Assembly (NCBI GenBank): GCA_963849105.1
Contig: CAWKGD010000005.1
Coordinates: 1-64,000, forward strand
Source: CAVRXQ01 sp963849105
GTDB lineage: Bacteria; Actinomycetota; Acidimicrobiia; Acidimicrobiales; Bog-793
Direction of reading: 5' to 3'
Length of the DNA stretch: 64,000 nt
Positions 34,499 through 42,722 of the stretch are shown here, piece after piece. Positions within the stretch are counted from its first letter, which is position 1. The number at the start of each line of letters is the position of its first letter. The notes under the pieces were generated by a model that was not told the DNA's origin, searched no databases, and saw nothing but the letters and a program-made list of their open reading frames with translations. The translations under genes and the position numbers were made by a program.

Positions 34499-35023
34499 AT
34501 GCGGCTTCTGTCCGCGAATCGCCGTCACTTTCACGCAAGCCGTACCCAGATTTTCGGCGCCATCGGCCTGGTAGCAGGGGTTTCGCTTCTCGCCACGTCT
34601 CCGGCCGCAGCCGCGACTACTCAGCGTGTCGCATCGGCGGAATCCGCCGGTTCCCACCACCACTCGCGCACTACGCCGGTGATCGTGAAAGCGGCAAAGC
34701 GGGGCAAACTCGGAACGATCCTCATCACCGCTTCGGGATACACCCTGTACCGCTTCACCCCCGACACTTCGAAGAAGCTCGCCTGCACCGGCGCCTGCAC
34801 CCAAGCCTGGCCGCCCCTTGTTTTGCCGAAGGGTGTCACGCACGCGACCGCTGGGAGCGGCGTTGAACAATCCCTGCTCGGCACCAGGAAACGCGGAACG
34901 TCCCTGCAGGTCACTTACAAGGGACTGCCGCTGTATCGCTACGCCGCGGATACAGCCCCTGGCCAGACGAATGGCCAGGGCGTCGGCGGGACGTGGTTCG
35001 TCGTGAAGTCTTCGAGTACTTGA
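34499..35023 (+). CDS. Secreted repeat protein (COG4315 type)
   Basis: 174 residues from ATG 34499 (GGGAGGG upstream). A signal peptide ends near AAAATT. Two copies of the secreted-repeat motif follow: LGTILITASGYTLYRFTPDTSKKLACTGACTQAWPPLVLP and LLGTRKRGTSLQVTYKGLPLYRYAADTAPGQTNGQG, ending VGGTWFVV. The family is widespread and of unknown function; the CTGAC Cys pair may bind a ligand. Same strand as the next exported protein. Confidence 0.82.
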   Translation: MRLLSANRRHFHASRTQIFGAIGLVAGVSLLATSPAAAATTQRVASAESAGSHHHSRTTPVIVKAAKRGKLGTILITASGYTLYRFTPDTSKKLACTGACTQAWPPLVLPKGVTHATAGSGVEQSLLGTRKRGTSLQVTYKGLPLYRYAADTAPGQTNGQGVGGTWFVVKSSST

Positions 35024-35074
35024 CGACTCGGGCGCCGTTCAAAGAGGCCCCTGGGCACGAGTAACTTGTTCACC

Positions 35075-35824
35075 GTGACCCCCGTTGCTCCTCCCCGTCT
35101 TCAACGCGCGCTTGCGCGCATCGCGCTCGGCGGCGCTGTGGTCGTCGTCGCCCTCGGTCTTACGATCCCCTCAGCTGGCGCTGCGTCCGCTCGGTCCTCG
35201 ATCCCGACCGCGAAGGCGCTCATCAAAAAGACTCTCTCCACGATGTCGAGTCAGTCGAGCGTCCACCTGACGATCACCTCGACCGACAAGTCAACCAAGC
35301 AGAGCGAAACCGTCACCGAGGACGCCGGAAAGACGAACGGGCTCGAGACGATCGATTTCGGCTCCGCGATCGCGACCGTCCGACTGACGTCGGCGGCGGC
35401 GTATGTCTCTGGAAACGCCACCGGACTCGAGAAGATCGTCGGGCTGTCCACCAAGGGCGCGAAATCCGTCGGCGACAAATGGATCGTGGTGCTAAAGGGT
35501 TCGACGCAATTCACGAACATCGCCGACGGCGGGACGATCGGACCGCTCACGAAGGCCCTGCTGCCGACGAGCTCGAAATCGGTCGACGTGAAGAGCGACA
35601 AGTTGAACGGACACGGTGTCTTCGCGATGAATTGGACGCAGACGACGTCGAGCGCCAAGGTTGACCTCGCGCTGGACATCGCCTCGAGTGGCGCGACGCT
35701 CCCGATCGAACTCACGGCCACCCAGGGGAGCTTCGTTTCGGTCACCCAGTTCGCGCACTGGAACGAGCACATCTCCGTTCCCGTGCCGAAGTCGACGATC
35801 GCTTACTCGAAGATTCCGAGCTGA
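35075..35824 (+). CDS. Exported LppX/LprG-like protein
   Basis: 249 residues from GTG 35075 (TTG 35066 is possible). Signal peptide VVVVALGLTIPSAGAA without a lipobox Cys. The mature part is Ser/Thr-rich beta structure, with ALIKKTLSTMSSQSSVHLTITSTD at the start, as in the LolA/LppX fold that carries lipids across the envelope. No neighbouring transporter supports a particular cargo. Convergent with zwf. Confidence 0.6.
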   Translation: MTPVAPPRLQRALARIALGGAVVVVALGLTIPSAGAASARSSIPTAKALIKKTLSTMSSQSSVHLTITSTDKSTKQSETVTEDAGKTNGLETIDFGSAIATVRLTSAAAYVSGNATGLEKIVGLSTKGAKSVGDKWIVVLKGSTQFTNIADGGTIGPLTKALLPTSSKSVDVKSDKLNGHGVFAMNWTQTTSSAKVDLALDIASSGATLPIELTATQGSFVSVTQFAHWNEHISVPVPKSTIAYSKIPS

Positions 35825-35844
35825 TCCTCGCTCCCTAACCCAGC

Positions 35845-37239
35845 TCAGCCCTCGAGCTGCGGCGCGTTCTTCACTTCCGTCCAGCCGCCGGGCAGAAGAT
35901 GTTCGGCCCCTGGCGGTCCCCATGAACCGCGCGGATAGATGATCGGCGCGTCGGACTCGTCGAGGATCGAACCGACGATCCGCCACTCTTGTTCGACCAT
36001 GTCTTCGCGCGCGAAGTGGCGCTGGTCGCCTACGAGCGCGTCGGAGACGACACGCTCGTAGGCGTCTTCGACGGGACCGAGGGCGCGGCTCAGATCAACG
36101 GCGACGAGGATCTGCTTCGTCGCCGCCTTCGGTCCGGGTGCCTTCCCCAAGAGCTCGAAGGTCAACGCCGCCTGGGGTTGGATATGGAAGCGGATGAGGT
36201 TTGGTTCCGGCCGCCCTTCGGTCGTGGCGAAAAGCATCGTCGGCGGGCGGCGCAGTTCGACGACGACCTCGATCGCCGTCACCGGAAGACACTTTCCGGC
36301 GCGGATGACGAACGGGACGTCTGCCCATCGCCAGTTGTCGATGGACAGCCGCACCGCCACGTACGTCTCGGTGGTCGAGTTCTTCCGCACCCCCTCGACT
36401 TCGAGGTAACCCTCGTACTGGCCGCGAACGCAGTCGGACTGAGAGATCGTTCGCACCGACTTCAAAAGACGCACCTGCTCGTCTCTCAGCGCGTCGGCGC
36501 TGTCGGACACCGGTGGATCCATCGCGAGGTACGAAAGCAGTTGGAGGAGGTGATTCTCCAATACGTCGCGTATTGCGCCCACCGAGTCGTAGAACGACCC
36601 TCGGTCGGCGACGTCGAAGTCCTCGGCCATCGTGATCTGCACCGAGGCGACGTGCGCCCGGTTCCACAACGGCTCGAGCAGCGAGTTCGCGAAGCGGAAC
36701 ATCAACAGATCCTCGATCGGCTCCTTGCCGAGGAAGTGATCGACGCGGAAGATCCGATCTTCGGGGAAGTACTTGTGCAGTTCCCCGTTCAGGGCGACCG
36801 CGGACGCGAGGTCGTGGCCGAAGGGCTTTTCGACGACGAGCCGCGACTCGCGATTGAGGTCGACCTTGGCGAGCCCCTCGGCGACGGCGGCGAAGAGCGA
36901 CGGCGGCACGGCGAGGTAGTGGACGTAGTGATCCGATGGATCGCCGAGCTTTTTCACGAGCGCGGCGAAGGTGCCGGGCTCTGAGTAATCGCCCGCGACG
37001 AGCGAGATCCTTTTCGCGAGGCGATCGAAGACCTCGACGTCGACCGTGACCGACTCCGAGATCTCCTCGCGGACCTTGTTGATCAACCCTTTCTCATCGA
37101 GGTCCGTGAGCGCGACGCCGACGATCGGGACGTCGAGCACCTTTCGCCCCTCGAGGTGGTAGAGCGCCGGCAAAAGAAGCTTCTTCGCGAGATCGCCGGT
37201 GATGCCGAACAGCACGAATGCCTTCGTTCGGTCGCTCAT
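35845..37239 (-). CDS. zwf: Glucose-6-phosphate 1-dehydrogenase
   Basis: 464 residues from ATG 37239, which overlaps the pgi stop as ATGA. Nucleotide-binding FGITGDLAKKLLLPALYHL at residues about 10-28, catalytic RVDHFLGKEPIEDLL (the His-Lys site), and the C-terminal FVIRAGKCLP are conserved. First step of the oxidative pentose phosphate pathway. Last gene of the gnd-pgi-zwf operon. Confidence 0.96.
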   Translation of the reverse strand: MSDRTKAFVLFGITGDLAKKLLLPALYHLEGRKVLDVPIVGVALTDLDEKGLINKVREEISESVTVDVEVFDRLAKRISLVAGDYSEPGTFAALVKKLGDPSDHYVHYLAVPPSLFAAVAEGLAKVDLNRESRLVVEKPFGHDLASAVALNGELHKYFPEDRIFRVDHFLGKEPIEDLLMFRFANSLLEPLWNRAHVASVQITMAEDFDVADRGSFYDSVGAIRDVLENHLLQLLSYLAMDPPVSDSADALRDEQVRLLKSVRTISQSDCVRGQYEGYLEVEGVRKNSTTETYVAVRLSIDNWRWADVPFVIRAGKCLPVTAIEVVVELRRPPTMLFATTEGRPEPNLIRFHIQPQAALTFELLGKAPGPKAATKQILVAVDLSRALGPVEDAYERVVSDALVGDQRHFAREDMVEQEWRIVGSILDESDAPIIYPRGSWGPPGAEHLLPGGWTEVKNAPQLEG

Positions 37240-38882
37240 GCGCGCACCCTTTCGTCCCGAAACCATTCGATGAGGCCGACGGTCGAGCTGTCGTGTTCGG
37301 TGAGATTCGGCGTGTCCTTTGCCGTGAGAACCGGAGTGAGCCCGCTCGCCATCTCCTTGCCGAGCTCGACGCCCCACTGGTCGAACGAGTCGATCCCCCA
37401 GACGACCCCCTCGACGAACACCGTGTGCTCGTACAGCGCGACGAGCTGGCCGAGCACCGAGGGCGTCAGCTTCGGCGCGAGGATTGTCGAGCTCGGATGG
37501 TTGCCGGGCATCACCTTGTGCGGAACGAGCGCCGCGGGCACCCCGGTCGCGGCGACTTCTTCCGCGGTCCGCCCAAATGCCAATGCCCCGCTCTGCGCGA
37601 AGCAGTTCGCCATCAACAGGTCGTGCTGGTCGTCGTGTTCGCGCGTCGAGTTCGCGAAACCGATGAAGTCGGCGGGCACGAGCTTTCTGCCTTGGTGGAG
37701 CAGCTGGTAAAAGGCGTGCTGACCATTTGTCCCTGGTTCGCCCCAGAAGATCTCACCGGTCTGGCTCGTCACCGGGCTGCCGTCGCGACGCACGGACTTG
37801 CCGTTCGACTCCATCGTGAGCTGCTGGAGGTAGGCGGCAAAGCGCGAGAACCGCTCCGAATACGCGAGCACGACGTGGCTTTGTGCGGCGAAGAAGTTGT
37901 TGTACCAGACGTTCAGCATCCCCTGGATGACGGGCATGTTCGCTTCAAGGGGTGCGCCCACGAAGTGTTCGTCGATCGCGTGGAACCCCGACAGCATCTC
38001 GGCGAAACGTTCCTTGCCGATCCCGCACATCAGAGAAAAGCCGATCGCCGAGTCGTAGGAGTAGCGCCCGCCGACCCAGTCCCAGAACTCCAACATGTTC
38101 TCCGGGTCGATGCCGAAAGCACGCACCTGATCCGCGTTCGTCGAGATAGCGACAAAATGCCGCGCCGTCGCGGATTCGTCGGCGCCGAGTCCTGAGAGCA
38201 GCCAGGCCTTCGCGGCCCGTGCGTTCGTCAGCGTCTCGAGCGTCGTGAACGTCTTAGACGAGATGACGAAGAGCGTCTCAGCCGGGTCGAGGTCGGCGGT
38301 CTTCTGCCACAAGTCGACCGGGTCGACGTTCGAAACAAAGCGGCACGTGATCCCTTCTGCCGCGTAATCCCGCAACGCGTCGTAGGCCATCGCCGGACCG
38401 AGGTCCGAACCCCCGATTCCGATGTTGACGACGGCGTGGATCGGCTTTCCCGTCGATCCCTTCCACTTGCCTGAGCGGATCGCGTCGGAGAGCTCGCCCA
38501 TCCGGTCGAGGACCCGGTGGACATCGGCGACGACGTCTTGGCCATCAACGATGAGCCGGTCGCCACGAGGCTTTCTGAGCGCGATGTGCAGCACGGCGCG
38601 GTTCTCAGTCGTGTTGATGCGTTCTCCTGAGAACATCGCGTCGCGCCAGGCATCGACACCGACACGGCGGGCGAGGGCGATCAGCGCATCGAAAGTCTCC
38701 TGGCGCAGTCGGTGCTTCGAGTAATCGAGGTGGAGTTCACCGGCGTCGAGGGTCATCCGCTTGCCGCGACCGGGATCCGACGCGAAAAACTCCCGTAAAT
38801 GCACCTCGCGGTCGGTGCCGCGGTGTTCAGCGAGGGTGAACCACTCCGGGGTCGTCGTCGCGTCGACGGTCTCGGGGATCAC
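37236..38882 (-). CDS. pgi: Glucose-6-phosphate isomerase
   Basis: 548 residues from GTG 38882, overlapping the gnd stop as GTGA. Signatures NIGIGGSDLGPAMAYDAL, VISSKTFTTLETLTNARAA, GGRYSYDSAIGFSLM and FDQWGVELGKEMASGL are intact. Connects glycolysis with the pentose phosphate branch supplied by the flanking genes. Confidence 0.96.
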   Translation of the reverse strand: MIPETVDATTTPEWFTLAEHRGTDREVHLREFFASDPGRGKRMTLDAGELHLDYSKHRLRQETFDALIALARRVGVDAWRDAMFSGERINTTENRAVLHIALRKPRGDRLIVDGQDVVADVHRVLDRMGELSDAIRSGKWKGSTGKPIHAVVNIGIGGSDLGPAMAYDALRDYAAEGITCRFVSNVDPVDLWQKTADLDPAETLFVISSKTFTTLETLTNARAAKAWLLSGLGADESATARHFVAISTNADQVRAFGIDPENMLEFWDWVGGRYSYDSAIGFSLMCGIGKERFAEMLSGFHAIDEHFVGAPLEANMPVIQGMLNVWYNNFFAAQSHVVLAYSERFSRFAAYLQQLTMESNGKSVRRDGSPVTSQTGEIFWGEPGTNGQHAFYQLLHQGRKLVPADFIGFANSTREHDDQHDLLMANCFAQSGALAFGRTAEEVAATGVPAALVPHKVMPGNHPSSTILAPKLTPSVLGQLVALYEHTVFVEGVVWGIDSFDQWGVELGKEMASGLTPVLTAKDTPNLTEHDSSTVGLIEWFRDERVRA

Positions 38883-39892
38883 CCCTTTTTCTCCTCGTGG
38901 CCGCCGAAGGCCTTGCGTTGCGCCGATTCCACCTTGTCGGCAAAGAGCGCCGCACCCTGGGAGCCGAAGCGGGAGTACAACGCCGCTGTGAGCAGCGTCG
39001 CCGGCACGCCCTCGTCGATCGCGGCGAGGCTCGTCCAACGACCCTCGCCGGAATCGGAAACTCGCCCTTCGAACTGGCTGAGTTGCGGGTCCGCGTAGAG
39101 GGCTTCCGCGGTGAGATCGAGCAGCCAGGAGGCGATGACGCTGCCGCGTCGCCACACCTCCGCGACCTCCGGCAGATCGAGGTCGTACCGGTAGTACTTC
39201 GGATCGCGCATCGGCGCCGTCTCGGCATCGTCCCGTTGGACCTTCGATCCGGCGTTCGCATTTTTCAGGATGTTCAGGCCCTCCGCGTACACGCCCATCA
39301 CCGCGTACTCGATCCCGTTGTGGACCATCTTCACGAAGTGTCCGGCACCGTTCGGCCCACAGTGCAGCCAACCCTGCTCTGACGGCGCGAGGGCCCCTGA
39401 GCGGCCCGGGGTCCGTGCGGCATCTCCCGGGCCCGGCGCGAGCGCCTCGAAGATCGGGGCGAGACGCTGCACTGCGTCGTCGTCGCCACCGACCATGAGA
39501 CAGAAGCCGCGTTCAAGGCCCCATACGCCTCCGCTCGTTCCGGCGTCGACGTAGTGAAGTCCCTTCCTTTGCAGTGCCTCCGCGCGGTCGATGTCGTCGC
39601 GGTAATAGGAGTTGCCGCCGTCGATCAGCGTGTCGCCCGCATCGAGGTGGTCGGCGATGCTGTCGATCGTCTTCCCCGTCGCCCCCGCCGGCACCATCAT
39701 CCAGACGTTGCGCGGGGTCTTGAGGTTTTTGACGAACTCTTCGACCGAGTGAGCGCCGACGGCGCCTTCGTTGGCCAGGCCGTTGACGGCGTCAGCGTTG
39801 AGGTCGTAGACGACGCACTCGTGTCCCGCTTTCATCAACCGGCGGACCATGTTCGCCCCCATCCGCCCCAAGCCGACCATGCCGAGTTGCAT
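38879..39892 (-). CDS. gnd: 6-phosphogluconate dehydrogenase, short decarboxylating (YqeC) type
   Basis: 337 residues from ATG 39892, shorter than the roughly 470 residues of classical Gnd. Rossmann GMVGLGRMGANMVRRLMKAGH, substrate motif DAGTSGGVWGLERGFCLMVGG, and KMVHNGIEYAVMGVYAEGLNIL (catalytic Lys). Asp in VVYDLN at the end of beta-2 suggests NAD rather than NADP preference (inference). First gene of the coupled gnd-pgi-zwf unit. Confidence 0.92.
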   Translation of the reverse strand: MQLGMVGLGRMGANMVRRLMKAGHECVVYDLNADAVNGLANEGAVGAHSVEEFVKNLKTPRNVWMMVPAGATGKTIDSIADHLDAGDTLIDGGNSYYRDDIDRAEALQRKGLHYVDAGTSGGVWGLERGFCLMVGGDDDAVQRLAPIFEALAPGPGDAARTPGRSGALAPSEQGWLHCGPNGAGHFVKMVHNGIEYAVMGVYAEGLNILKNANAGSKVQRDDAETAPMRDPKYYRYDLDLPEVAEVWRRGSVIASWLLDLTAEALYADPQLSQFEGRVSDSGEGRWTSLAAIDEGVPATLLTAALYSRFGSQGAALFADKVESAQRKAFGGHEEKKG

Positions 39893-39978
39893 GAATTCCT
39901 CCTGAGTTGAGGACCGATCCGTTCGACTGCGGAGATGACGCCGCGAACCTATCGAGGAACCCAGTCGGACCGCATTCG

Positions 39979-40088
39979 CCTACGCACGCGAGGCGATCCC
40001 GTCGAGGAGGTACTCAAGCCCCGTGTTGAACTGCCGACTCGAGGTGTACGAGCCGAGCTGGCGCGCGATCGGATCCTGCTCGCCGCGC
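39979..40088 (-). pseudogene. TetR-family regulator remnant (C-terminal end)
   Basis: A minus-strand frame ending at TAG 39979-39981 reads LGSYTSSRQFNTGLEYLLDGIASRA, the typical C-terminal end of a TetR/AcrR regulator (FGLxxLLDGI). The HTH and most of the ligand domain are missing; sequence upstream breaks into other frames before the DrrB stop at 40148. Probably the local repressor of the exporter, lost by deletion. The remaining bases 39893-39978 hold nothing. Confidence 0.5.
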
Positions 40089-40147
40089 TTTTTCCGTGAC
40101 CCCGACCGGTCCGTTCTCGTCCATGTGTCGGACGTGGCCGCAGACCG

Positions 40148-40975
40148 TCAACTCGCGTGACGGTAGGCCCGCACCGCAAGCGGCACGAAAACCGCGACCA
40201 CGCCAGCCAACCACACGGCGCTTTGCCAGGCGTGCAGGCTGAGCGGCCCGCCGAGAGCGAGCGCGCGCATCTCGTCGATGACGATCGTCACCGGTTGGTT
40301 CTTGGCGAATGCCTGCAGCCATCCGGGCATGGTGGACACGGGGACGAAGGCGGCACTCACGAAGGTGAGCGGAAACAGCCAAACGAGGCCGAACGAGCCA
40401 ACCGATTCCTCGTCCTTGATGGCGAGGCCGACGAAGGCGCTCACCGTGCAAATGGTCACGCCGAAGGCGACACCCAACAGCACCATCAGCACAGCGGGAA
40501 GGGCACCGTTTTGGAATCGGAATCCCACTGCGTACCCGACCGCCAAGATGACGAGCAACGTGATGCTGATCCGTGCCGTGTCAGCGACCAGGCGACCGAG
40601 AAGCACGGCAGAACGTGCCATCGGCATTGCACGGAAGCGGTCGATGACACCTTTTTGCAACTGCCTGGCGAGTGAAATGGCCGTTCCGAAAGAGGCGAAG
40701 GCGGCGGACTGGGCGATGATGCCGGGCATGAGGAAGCTCACGTACCCGCCCTTGACCGCGACGGGGATGGCGCCACCGAACACGTAGACGAAGAGCAGCA
40801 CGAACATCACCGGCTGGATGACCGTGAAGAACAAATAGGCGGGATTGCGCAGCCAGATGAGGAGATCCCGTCTGGTGAGCGTCAAGGTGTCGGCGAGACC
40901 GAACCGCATGCGGCGCGCCGCCGGAGGGCTCGGGATGTCGAGCGCTTCGAGCGGCGTCAGCGTGGTCGTCGTCAC
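40148..40975 (-). CDS. ABC-2 type (DrrB-like) exporter permease
   Basis: 275 residues from ATG 40975, overlapping the ATPase stop as ATGA. Six hydrophobic segments; PAYLFFTVIQPVMFVLLFVYVFGGA near 45-68, RFRAMPMARSAVLLGRLVAD near 112-132 and the C-terminal FAKNQPVTIVIDEMRALALGG are typical of DrrB-type drug or lipid exporters. Substrate unknown. Confidence 0.88.
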   Translation of the reverse strand: MTTTTLTPLEALDIPSPPAARRMRFGLADTLTLTRRDLLIWLRNPAYLFFTVIQPVMFVLLFVYVFGGAIPVAVKGGYVSFLMPGIIAQSAAFASFGTAISLARQLQKGVIDRFRAMPMARSAVLLGRLVADTARISITLLVILAVGYAVGFRFQNGALPAVLMVLLGVAFGVTICTVSAFVGLAIKDEESVGSFGLVWLFPLTFVSAAFVPVSTMPGWLQAFAKNQPVTIVIDEMRALALGGPLSLHAWQSAVWLAGVVAVFVPLAVRAYRHAS

Positions 40976-42012
40976 GAAGCTGCCGATCGGCTCCGACCGC
41001 CCGATCTGCGGCGTTCTCCGGACGGGGCCAAGGGCGCCTGTTCCGCGGCGTGGCCAGTGAGAGCGAGGAACACGTCGTCGAGAGAAGGGCGACGGATGGC
41101 GAGCCCTTCGGTGTTGATGCCGAGCGCGTCGAGGCGGCGGACAGTCTCGACGAGCGCGTGCGAACCGCCGTCTCCGACCCGCAGGCTGAGGCGGCCGGCC
41201 TCTGAGTCGACGACGGGCTCGGCGTCCGATAGAGCCCCCACCGCCTTAGCCGCCTCGGAGAGGCGCGGCCGCTCGACGACGGCGAACTCGAGGATGTCCC
41301 CGCCGATCCGGTTCTTGAGCTCAGCGGCGGTGCCCGCCGCGATGACCCGGCCGTGGTCGATGACAACGATTTCGTCCGCCAGCTCGTCGGCTTCTTCGAG
41401 GTATTGGGTGGTAAGCAGCAATGTCGTCCCGATCGCCACCAGCTCCCGGATGATGTCCCACATTCCGAGCCGGCTCCTCGGATCAAGTCCGGTCGTCGGC
41501 TCATCGAGAAAGAGCACCTGTGGGGTGGCGACGAGGCTCAGCGCGAGGTCGAGCCGGCGCTGCATGCCGCCCGAATAACCCTTGGTGGGCCGATCTGCGG
41601 CTTCGAGAAGGTCGAAGCGCTCGAGCAGCTCGCCGGCGCGTCTCTTTCGAGTCTCAAGATCAAGGTGGTACAGGCGACCCATGATCTCGAGGTTTTCTCG
41701 GCCCGTCAGCTCCTCTTGGATGGCGGCGGATTGGCCGGCGAGGCCGATGATTTCGCGCACGGCGGCAGGCGTACGGACGACGTCGCGACCCTCGACAAGC
41801 GCCCGCCCCCGATCCGGCTGCAACAAGGTCGTGAGGATTTTCACCGCGGTCGTCTTTCCGGCACCGTTCGGCCCGAGCAAGCCAAGTACCTTCCCCCGCT
41901 CGACGACGAGATCGATCCCGCAGAGCGCCTGAACCTCGCCGAACGATTTGTGGACGTCCTCAACGAAGATCGCTGGCCCGCTCCATTGCTCCGTCGTCGT
42001 CGCGTCCCTCAC
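40972..42012 (-). CDS. DrrA-like ABC transporter ATPase
   Basis: 346 residues from GTG 42012, chosen because GGAGG lies 6 bases upstream. Walker A LGPNGAGKTTAVK, signature YSGGMQRRLDLALSL, Walker B VLFLDEPTTGLDPRSR, and the DrrA C-terminal extension SLDDVFLALTGHAAE. Exports drugs or lipids with the coupled permease. A minus-strand promoter TTGACA-17-TATCCT lies in the operator region shared with the HTH gene (42207-42253). Confidence 0.9.
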   Translation of the reverse strand: MRDATTTEQWSGPAIFVEDVHKSFGEVQALCGIDLVVERGKVLGLLGPNGAGKTTAVKILTTLLQPDRGRALVEGRDVVRTPAAVREIIGLAGQSAAIQEELTGRENLEIMGRLYHLDLETRKRRAGELLERFDLLEAADRPTKGYSGGMQRRLDLALSLVATPQVLFLDEPTTGLDPRSRLGMWDIIRELVAIGTTLLLTTQYLEEADELADEIVVIDHGRVIAAGTAAELKNRIGGDILEFAVVERPRLSEAAKAVGALSDAEPVVDSEAGRLSLRVGDGGSHALVETVRRLDALGINTEGLAIRRPSLDDVFLALTGHAAEQAPLAPSGERRRSGGRSRSAAS

Positions 42013-42206
42013 TGCCACCCTCCGCCGAGGATCATCCGCATCTCCCGCACCGCGGAACTCTGCAGTACCACCAGTTGCGCGTTCACCGTCCACTTTTTTG
42101 CACCTCGTAATTCGTCAGTCGGCGCGCCGCGCAGAACCTTCGGTTCCCGATGATGCTGGGCGTCAGACAAAGCGCCCGGGCGAGCGAGTGATCGGCCACG
42201 CTCGGC

Positions 42207-42253
42207 TGTCAAGGATACCTTGACATGATCGTGATGTCAAGGCACACTTGACA
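42207..42253 (+). promoter_or_regulatory. Divergent promoter region with two TGTCAAG-N5-CTTGACA palindromes
   Basis: TGTCAAGGATACCTTGACA (42207-42225) and TGTCAAGGCACACTTGACA (42235-42253) are spaced 28 bp. Plus strand: -35 TTGACA 42220-42225, 17 bases, CACACT 42243-42248, start at about the ATG 42255. Minus strand: TTGACA 42240-42235, 17 bases, TATCCT 42217-42212. Each palindrome therefore covers a -35 element, so one regulator could control both directions. Confidence 0.7.
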
Positions 42254-42254
42254 A

Positions 42255-42626
42255 ATGATGAACTCGAAAAACGGGGAACCGCGGGTCGTACCGCCGCTGA
42301 TGAACGCCGCGTGGGAAACCGCCATTTCTGACTCTGATCCCCTCGTCGCCCTCGGCGCGACCAGAGCCCTCGTGGGGCTGTTGTCCACTTGGGAGGCCAA
42401 GCTGGCAGGTGAGGCGGTGGCCGAAGGGGCGACGTGGGAGGCGATCGGAAGTTCAGTCGGTGTCAGTCGCCAAGCCGCGTGGGAGCGCTTTCACGGTGAC
42501 GTCGTCGACTTCAAGCGTCAAATCAAAACCGATTTCCACGCGCTGAAGGACGCCCACCGCCAGGAAATGCTCGCATTCCGAGACGACGTCAAGCGGCTCG
42601 CGAGAGAGCGCCGACGCTCGCGCTGA
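42255..42626 (+). CDS. Small HTH protein, likely regulator of the divergent exporter
   Basis: 123 residues from ATG 42255, which directly abuts the second palindrome, so there is no room for a ribosome site and translation is probably leaderless; ATG 42300 (MNAAWET) is an alternative. Residues about 55-80 (AEGATWEAIGSSVGVSRQAAWERFH) form an HTH. The C-terminal 40 residues are a charged helix (KTDFHALKDAHRQEMLAFRDDVKRLAR). Autoregulation and control of drrAB through the TGTCAAG palindromes is inferred. Confidence 0.75.
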   Translation: MMNSKNGEPRVVPPLMNAAWETAISDSDPLVALGATRALVGLLSTWEAKLAGEAVAEGATWEAIGSSVGVSRQAAWERFHGDVVDFKRQIKTDFHALKDAHRQEMLAFRDDVKRLARERRRSR

Positions 42627-42722
42627 TGATTGAGCGCAGGCCGACGGTAAGGCCCCGTTGGGCGCGCCCGAAACCCGCGCAATCAGATCTCTCCGTCGCA
42701 CTTCGGTCCGAGGCTGTGGCTT

